Assembly (NCBI RefSeq): GCF_001815985.1
Contig: NZ_KV823557.1
Span: 1 to 44,612 of the forward strand
Direction: 5' to 3'
Length of the DNA: 44,612 nt
Source of the DNA: Corynebacterium sp. HMSC27B11
Lineage (GTDB): Bacteria > Actinomycetota > Actinomycetes > Mycobacteriales > Mycobacteriaceae
Part shown: positions 39,784 to 44,612 of the stretch, one piece after another
Layout: the number at the start of each line of letters is the position of its first letter
Position numbering within the stretch: position 1 is the stretch's first letter
The notes under the pieces: model-generated
Seen by the model: the letters and a program-made list of their open reading frames with translations, nothing else
Databases searched by the model: none
Told to the model about the DNA's origin: nothing
Made by a program: the position numbers and the translations under genes

Positions 39784-40605
39784 CTAACGCGGGGTGGCGC
39801 GGCCTGCTTCCGCTTCCGCGCGGGCGTGGTTCGGCAGCGTGTCGAGGGCGCGGCGGGCCAGGCGGCGCTCGTCGGCGTAGGCGAGGCGTTCGACCAGGTT
39901 GTTCACGGGAACCCAGGTGACTTCGGTGACCTCGGGGTCTTCGTCGTTGAACTCGCCGTCCACGTAGCGCAGCAGGTGGTGGTGGACGGTCTTGTGGATG
40001 CGGGTGCCCTCGGAGACGAACCAGTAGTCGATGGTGCCGAGCTCGTCGATGACGGTTCCGGCGATGCCGGTTTCCTCCCACACTTCGCGTTCGGCGGTGC
40101 TGCGGTGGGATTCGTGCTCTTCGACGTGGCCTTTGGGCATGGACCACAGGAGGCGCCCGCGGCGGTCGACGCGGCCGATGAGGGCGGCGTAGATCTTGGA
40201 CATGTCCACGCTGCCGTTGGGGCGCACGGCTTCGGCCAGGCCGGTGAGGACGAGCCCACCCGCGGAGGTTTCCACCGAGAGCGGCAGGTCGGAGTGCTCC
40301 AGGTGGGTGCGGTTCTGCTTGCCCTGTTTGGCGCGCCGGGTGCCGGTGCGCTTCGGGTTGTTGCGGCCAGCCCCGGAGCGGTTGCCGCGGTTCGAGCCAC
40401 GGTTGTTGCGGGTGCTGGTGCGGTTGTTTTCGCCCTGCTGGCCCTGTTGGTTGCCGCGGCCCTTGCCCTTGCGGTTGTTCTTCGCGTTCTTGGCGTTTTT
40501 GGGGCGGCGCTGGTTTTCGCGCTGCGGCTGTTCGTCGTGCTGCGAACGGCGGCGTGTGCTGCGGGGCGAACCGCTGCTCGTGGTGGCGCTGTCGTTCGTG
40601 TTCAT
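39784..40605 (-). CDS. NUDIX hydrolase (MutT4-like)
   Basis: A 273-residue protein with a 95-residue N-terminal tail of Asn/Arg/Gly/Gln-rich low complexity and a NUDIX domain (about 110-260). The Nudix box [20 protein letters not shown] followed by TGI fits GX5EX7REUXEEXGU exactly, so the metal-dependent pyrophosphohydrolase site is intact. Position matches mycobacterial mutT4 (Rv3908). The substrate is unknown. The basic, asparagine- and arginine-rich tail could bind nucleic acid. ATG 40605 is chosen: a TACTAT hexamer ends 7 nt before it, indicating a leaderless message; the frame stays open upstream to 40923 but over the divergent cca gene. Confidence 0.87.
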   Translation of the reverse strand: MNTNDSATTSSGSPRSTRRRSQHDEQPQRENQRRPKNAKNAKNNRKGKGRGNQQGQQGENNRTSTRNNRGSNRGNRSGAGRNNPKRTGTRRAKQGKQNRTHLEHSDLPLSVETSAGGLVLTGLAEAVRPNGSVDMSKIYAALIGRVDRRGRLLWSMPKGHVEEHESHRSTAEREVWEETGIAGTVIDELGTIDYWFVSEGTRIHKTVHHHLLRYVDGEFNDEDPEVTEVTWVPVNNLVERLAYADERRLARRALDTLPNHARAEAEAGRATPR

Positions 40606-40735
40606 TCTGTATATAGTAGCTGTTCGACCGGGGCTTGGGTGAACCGTCGGCGGGGGTTGGGCGTCCCGGTGGTGGCTGCCGGGCGGGTGACCGGCGCGGT
40701 GTTGGGGTGCTGGGCCATGAAGTAAGGTATTGCGC
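40606..40735. promoter_or_regulatory. Divergent leaderless promoters, NUDIX/cca
   Basis: In this 130-nt interval, TACTAT (40618-40613, minus) stands 7 nt from the NUDIX ATG and TAAGGT (40723-40728, plus) stands 7 nt from the cca GTG. Neither gene has a Shine-Dalgarno. Both mRNAs are therefore likely to start at the initiation codon. Confidence 0.5.
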
Positions 40736-42301
40736 GTGACTACGAGGGCGAATGAGACTGCAGATGGCGCGACGGCTGGCGCTGCCGCGGAAGCTGGTGC
40801 GACGGCGGCCGGTGCTCGAGCCGGCGCTGGGGCGGGCGCTGCCGAGGTAACCGGGGGCACGCAGGCCAAGGAGGCGGCGATGCTGGGGGCGGCGTGGCAG
40901 TCCCTGCGCCGCAATGACGCCACGCTGCGCCGGCTGGCAAAGGCCTTCGAGGAAGCGGGCCACGAGCTCTACCTGGTGGGTGGTTCGGTGCGCGACGCGA
41001 TGCTGGCACGCCTCAGCCACGACCTGGACTTCACCACGGATGCCCGCCCCGATGCGGTGATGGGGATCCTGGAGCCGATGGCCGAGACGGTGTGGGATAC
41101 GGGCATCGAATTCGGCACCGTGTCCGCGCTGGTCGGTGGCCTGGAGGTGGAGATCACCACGTTCCGGGCGGATCAGTACGACGGCCAGTCCCGCAACCCG
41201 GAGGTCACCTTCGGCGACACCCTGGAGGGCGATCTGGTGCGCCGGGACTTCCGCGCGAATGCGATGGCGCTGAAGCTCTCCGCCGATGGGGAGCACGAGT
41301 TCTGCGACCCGCTAGGTGGGTTGGCTGATGTGGCCGCCGGGGTGCTGGACACGCCGGATAGCCCGGAGGTGAGCTTCCGGGATGATCCGTTGCGCATGTT
41401 GCGGGCCTGCCGTTTCGTCTCTCAGCTGGGTTTCGCGGTCGCCCCCAGGGTGGCTGAGGCGATGGCGGCGATGGCGGATCAGATTCAGCGGATCACGGTG
41501 GAGCGCGTGGCGGTGGAGCTGAATAAGCTGCTGCTTGGCACGACCCCGTGGGAGGGCCTGGACCTGATGGTGGAGGCCGGCCTGGCGGATTTCGTCCTCC
41601 CGGAGCTGCCGCGCCTGCGGATGACCCAGGATGAGCATAAGCAGCACAAGGATGTTTACTGGCACTCCCTGACGGTGCTGCGCAATGCGCTGGTGCAGGA
41701 GCAGAACTACGGTGTGGCCCCGGACCTGGAGCTGCGCTGGGCCGCGCTGCTGCACGACTGCGGGAAGCCGGATACTCGGGCGTTCACGGACTCTGGCCAG
41801 GTGACTTTCCACCAGCACGAGGTGGTGGGCGCGAAGTTGGTGCGCCGCCGCCTGCGGAAGCTGAAGTTTTCTAAGCAGTTGGTGAAGGATATTTCCCAGC
41901 TGGTGTTCCTGCACATGCGTTTCTATGGCTATGGGGATAGCGCGTGGACGGATTCGGCGGTGCGCCGTTATGTGACGGATGCGGGTGATCTGCTGCCGAA
42001 GCTGCACATGCTGGTGCGGGCGGATTGCACGACCCGTAATAAGCGCAAGGGGGCGCGGCTGCGCCGTAATTACGACGACCTCGAGCGGCGGATTGAGGAA
42101 CTCAAGGAGAAGGAGGATCTCGCCGCGGTGCGCCCGGACCTGGATGGTAACGAGATCATGGAGATCTTGGGTTTGAAGCCGGGCCCGGAGGTGGGTCAGG
42201 CGTGGGCATTTTTGAAGGAGCTGCGCTTGGATCGGGGGCCGCTGGGCCGGGACGAGGCTATTGCGGAGCTGCGGGCCTGGTGGGACGCGCAGCGGGGGTA
42301 G
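40736..42301 (+). CDS. cca: CCA tRNA nucleotidyltransferase
   Basis: A 521-residue tRNA nucleotidyltransferase/poly(A) polymerase family protein that adds or repairs the tRNA 3' CCA end; needed here as the tRNA-Ala in this window lacks an encoded CCA. Class II signature [13 protein letters not shown] with the metal-binding [14 protein letters not shown], then [22 protein letters not shown], and an HD domain ([24 protein letters not shown]). The C-terminal region and N-terminal Ala/Gly-rich 45-residue tail match the actinobacterial form (PcnA, Rv3907c type). GTG 40736 is preferred over TTG 40730 since it lies 7 nt after TAAGGT. Divergent from the NUDIX gene. Confidence 0.95.
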   Translation: MTTRANETADGATAGAAAEAGATAAGARAGAGAGAAEVTGGTQAKEAAMLGAAWQSLRRNDATLRRLAKAFEEAGHELYLVGGSVRDAMLARLSHDLDFTTDARPDAVMGILEPMAETVWDTGIEFGTVSALVGGLEVEITTFRADQYDGQSRNPEVTFGDTLEGDLVRRDFRANAMALKLSADGEHEFCDPLGGLADVAAGVLDTPDSPEVSFRDDPLRMLRACRFVSQLGFAVAPRVAEAMAAMADQIQRITVERVAVELNKLLLGTTPWEGLDLMVEAGLADFVLPELPRLRMTQDEHKQHKDVYWHSLTVLRNALVQEQNYGVAPDLELRWAALLHDCGKPDTRAFTDSGQVTFHQHEVVGAKLVRRRLRKLKFSKQLVKDISQLVFLHMRFYGYGDSAWTDSAVRRYVTDAGDLLPKLHMLVRADCTTRNKRKGARLRRNYDDLERRIEELKEKEDLAAVRPDLDGNEIMEILGLKPGPEVGQAWAFLKELRLDRGPLGRDEAIAELRAWWDAQRG

Positions 42302-42324
42302 TGCTGCGCGCTTAGGTCTTTCTT

Positions 42325-42371
42325 AGCCCCTTCCGGGGGTGCCGGTGTGTTCGGTGCTCCCGGGAGGGGCT
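42325..42371 (+). terminator. Intrinsic terminator after cca
   Basis: AGCCCCT (42325-42331) pairs with AGGGGCT (42365-42371), and the stem continues inward almost without break (TCCGGGGG with CTCCCGGG, then GCCG with CGGT) to a 7-nt loop. TTTGTGCTTT follows. Confidence 0.88.
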
Positions 42372-42605
42372 TTGTGCTTTCGTGGGCCTAAGCCTGAGAG
42401 CCGCTTAAGCCTAGGATCACTATGTTTGCATCTGAAATGTAAGCAGTGTTGGGGCGTTAAACATGCATGGCAAGTGCATAATGTTCTCACTCTTAGGTGT
42501 ACGAAGCGACCCTCTTTACCTGGGGTCTTATGTGGGTACTATCAGTGTGTATTTAGACAGTGCCGGCTGCCTGCTGGCGCTACCGATCTTTCGAAAGGAA
42601 GCAAC
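42372..42605 (+). promoter_or_regulatory. Control region of surface-protein gene
   Basis: A plausible promoter is TTTACC (42515-42520) and TACTAT (42537-42542) with a 16-nt spacer, giving a leader of about 55 nt. Upstream is an inverted repeat ATGCA-N7-TGCAT near 42464-42480. The stretch is clearly more AT-rich than the preceding genes and has no coding frame that I would accept. Confidence 0.4.
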
Positions 42606-44612
42606 ATGGCCAATCTGCGGGGTCCTATCGCCCGTGGTGGGAAGTCCGGCGCTTTTGCGCTGGGCTTTTCCGACAAGATGAAGTCCGTGGCGGGCGCTAT
42701 GGCGGTGCTGGCGCTGGCAACCACTGGCACCGTGGTGGTGCAGTCCCAGGTCGCTCCGGCTGCACAAGCCGCTCAGGACCCGGTCGAATCCCCGGGCGAG
42801 TGGCGGGCACAGAAGACCGTCAACGGTAAGGTCTTCCTGGACCGCGACGGCAATGCAGCTAAAGCAGGCGCATCTGATGAGCCGCTTGCTGGTGTCAAAG
42901 TCTACGCTCAGTGGATTGACTACCCCAACAAGAAGCAGCGTGGCGCTGTATCGCCTGTTTACACCACGCAGACAAAGGCGGATGGCACGTACACCATTAG
43001 CCTGCCGGACTGGACCGATGCGCTGGGCACTGTCCACAAGTGGAACGCAATTGCTGGTCAGAAGCTGCGCATTTGGGCTGAAAACCCGGATCCGAAGAAC
43101 CTCCAGGTTGCTTTCATCGAAGGTGACTCGGTGTTCGGAGGCCCGGCTGCGCGTTACAACGGTACGTGGAACGGTACGGTCGGAATCCGGCTTGCCGAGA
43201 ACTACAACATCTCCTACCACGAGCGCGATGCCGCTAAGGACGGACAGGACTGGCTGTACCTCCCAGAGGACAAGTCCACCACTGGTGAAAAGCAGGTCAA
43301 CGGCGGCCGTGCCAAGGGGCGTGTCTACTACGACCAGCGCGGTACCTTCGGTAATGAGCTCTTTGTCAACAAGTATCAGAAGCGTTATGGCGATGTCGCC
43401 GTTCCGAAGGTGAAGATTCGGGGCTCGTACGTCCAGGATGAGGTCGCACGCCGCTTCGACAAGTGGGCTGACGACAACAAGGGCTACACCACTGAAGCTT
43501 TCCGTGAAGCGCAGAAGAAGATCATGGCCGAATACGAGGCCGAGACCGGTAAGAGCGCTATCGCCGAAACCGTAATCACCGAAACGGATAACGAAGGCAA
43601 GTACCACCTTCAGTTCAAGGGACTGTGGGGTAACAACTACAAGGCCAAGGGCATCATGAACGCTGGCGAGTGGGGCGAGTTGGCTCCCTCGTCTGACGAA
43701 GGCAGCTGGGCAACCGGTAACCTGCGTTCGAAGCACATCAACTACGAGTACATGTACGTCTCGCCGGTTCTCCCCGAGGGCGTCGACTCGAACATGGACT
43801 CTTCGCAGAGCGCGATGTTCCAGAACATCATGCGCACTTCGATGGTGCATGCAGTCTCCGGCGGACTCCACGCCGGTAACTACATTAACGACCTTGACTT
43901 CTCGCTGCGCCAGACCTCACGCGGATTTGACGTCACCCCATACAACGCCACGGACAAGCCTGCTGCTCCGGGTGACACCGCAAAGACCGACACCTTCGGC
44001 CTGACTCCGAACACTGCTCACGTGATCGTTTGGACTGACAGTGAGGGTAAGGAAGTTCACCGTTGCGAGGCGAACTCCGACAACCTCGGTGTGATTCCTT
44101 CGTGTGATTTCAAGGTACCGGAAGACCTCGCTGAGGACACCATTTACACCGCTACGGTGTACAACGCGTCCGATGAGAGCACGCCTCTCATGGCTGACTC
44201 TTTCCTGGCCTACGTTGCTCCTGAATACAAGGAGACCGAGGTCAAGGTTGGCGAAGAAGCTACGGCTGAGCGGCCGGTCAACAAGAACGGCACCGCTGTT
44301 CCTGACTCCGCTAAGTTCGCTGCAGCAACCGCAGACGATGTCAAGAACGCTCCGGAATTCCAGAAGGCTGGCCTTCCGGAAGATGTCGCTCCGCAGGACT
44401 GGGTCACCGTAAACGCAGATGGAACCCTGACCATCAAGCCGGGTGCAGACGTCAAGCCGGGTACGTACAACGTTCCGGTTAAGGTCACCTACGAAGATGG
44501 CACCACCAAGGTCATCAACGCACCTATTAAGGTCGTTGACGAGACCAAGCAGAGCGACGAATACACTCCTGCTTATGAGGACAAGCTGGTTGTTCCTGGT
44601 GAGGAAACCAAG
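42606..44612 (+). CDS. Secreted Rib/alpha-like surface protein, 5' part
   Basis: 669 codons are open to the window edge without a stop. ATG 42606 follows AAAGGA by 6 nt. Residues 1-55 are a signal peptide with a long basic start and hydrophobic core GAMAVLALATTGTVVV, cleavage near AQA. From residue 75, a SpaA/Cna-B-like fold fits VNGKVFLDRDGNA...PLAGVKVYAQW...TKADGTYTISLPD. Residues about 460-560 look Ig-like. The last visible part (DWVTVNADGTLTIKPGADVK, then VPVKVTYEDGTT, then YTPAYEDKLVVPGEETK) matches Rib/alpha/YPDG-type repeats of Gram-positive surface proteins, so a repeat array and a sortase signal are expected beyond the edge. Base composition is lower in GC than its neighbours, and codon use is different, suggesting acquisition or distinct selection. 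Confidence 0.85.
   Translation, partial: MANLRGPIARGGKSGAFALGFSDKMKSVAGAMAVLALATTGTVVVQSQVAPAAQAAQDPVESPGEWRAQKTVNGKVFLDRDGNAAKAGASDEPLAGVKVYAQWIDYPNKKQRGAVSPVYTTQTKADGTYTISLPDWTDALGTVHKWNAIAGQKLRIWAENPDPKNLQVAFIEGDSVFGGPAARYNGTWNGTVGIRLAENYNISYHERDAAKDGQDWLYLPEDKSTTGEKQVNGGRAKGRVYYDQRGTFGNELFVNKYQKRYGDVAVPKVKIRGSYVQDEVARRFDKWADDNKGYTTEAFREAQKKIMAEYEAETGKSAIAETVITETDNEGKYHLQFKGLWGNNYKAKGIMNAGEWGELAPSSDEGSWATGNLRSKHINYEYMYVSPVLPEGVDSNMDSSQSAMFQNIMRTSMVHAVSGGLHAGNYINDLDFSLRQTSRGFDVTPYNATDKPAAPGDTAKTDTFGLTPNTAHVIVWTDSEGKEVHRCEANSDNLGVIPSCDFKVPEDLAEDTIYTATVYNASDESTPLMADSFLAYVAPEYKETEVKVGEEATAERPVNKNGTAVPDSAKFAAATADDVKNAPEFQKAGLPEDVAPQDWVTVNADGTLTIKPGADVKPGTYNVPVKVTYEDGTTKVINAPIKVVDETKQSDEYTPAYEDKLVVPGEETK

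Noticed and set aside
42528..43871. 447-codon open frame on the minus strand
   Set aside because: Antisense to the signal-peptide-bearing surface protein gene, which has an RBS and continuous domains; the minus frame shows no domain.

Overview
The window is the chromosomal replication-origin region of a high-GC actinobacterium, almost certainly a Corynebacterium. The gene order dnaA-dnaN-recF-dciA-gyrB...gyrA-DUF3566-tRNA-Ile-tRNA-Ala on one side, and rpmH-rnpA-yidD-yidC-rsmG-parA-parB-(GNAT-like)/cwlM-trxA-trxB-sigM-murJ-DUF6049-NUDIX/cca on the other, is the classic corynebacterial/mycobacterial origin layout. Five exact corynebacterial-type parS sites (TGTTTCACGTGAAACA), the GTG-rich starts and frequent leaderless-looking promoters fit. 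Species assignment (perhaps the C. jeikeium/urealyticum/falsenii side of the genus) is only a guess.

Layout. 1-1000: a 6C small RNA (two hairpins with C8 and C9 loops) and a small secreted resuscitation-promoting factor. 1003-2813: a two-gene minus-strand operon, an SMP-30/gluconolactonase-like protein and a short-chain dehydrogenase. 2814-4440: an accessory patch with a possible 26-residue peptide, three 18-bp direct repeats with an exact 23-bp period, and a decayed AAA_14/DUF4143 ATPase gene that has lost its ATPase core. 4450-7824: tRNA-Ala, tRNA-Ile, DUF3566 membrane protein and gyrA. 7942-12896: four genes lying between gyrA and gyrB (MFS transporter, GH1 beta-glucosidase, an unrecognised conserved protein, an alpha/beta hydrolase), with an outlying parS. 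13190-21167: gyrB, dciA, recF, dnaN, oriC (seven exact DnaA boxes between dnaN and dnaA) and dnaA. 21168-21835: the dnaA/rpmH divergent control region with further DnaA boxes and several perfect inverted repeats. 21836-28588: rpmH, rnpA, yidD, yidC, rsmG, parA, parB (with four parS sites) and a GNAT-like gene. 28599-40605: a long minus-strand envelope/redox block running NUDIX, DUF6049, giant MurJ-pseudokinase, SigM, TrxB, TrxA, CwlM. 40736-42301: leaderless cca. 42606-end: the first 669 codons of a secreted surface protein with Rib/alpha-like sequence and visibly lower GC, cut by the window edge.

How the parts work together: oriC/DnaA/DnaN/RecF/DciA/gyrase serve replication initiation and supercoiling; ParA, ParB and the parS cluster segregate the origin; RpmH, RnpA, YidD, YidC and RsmG serve translation, RNA processing and membrane insertion. 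CwlM (catalytic zinc ligands replaced, so probably regulatory) and the MurJ-pseudokinase form a peptidoglycan-precursor control module next to SigM and the thioredoxin system; a SigM-like promoter sits directly before trxB. I found no clearly new multi-gene defence or metabolic system. The most noteworthy items are the 6C RNA beside rpf, the 23-bp periodic repeats with the gutted DUF4143 gene, the perfect inverted repeats in front of dnaA and near the hydrolase, a thioredoxin with a CQPC active site, and parS built into the rsmG start codon.
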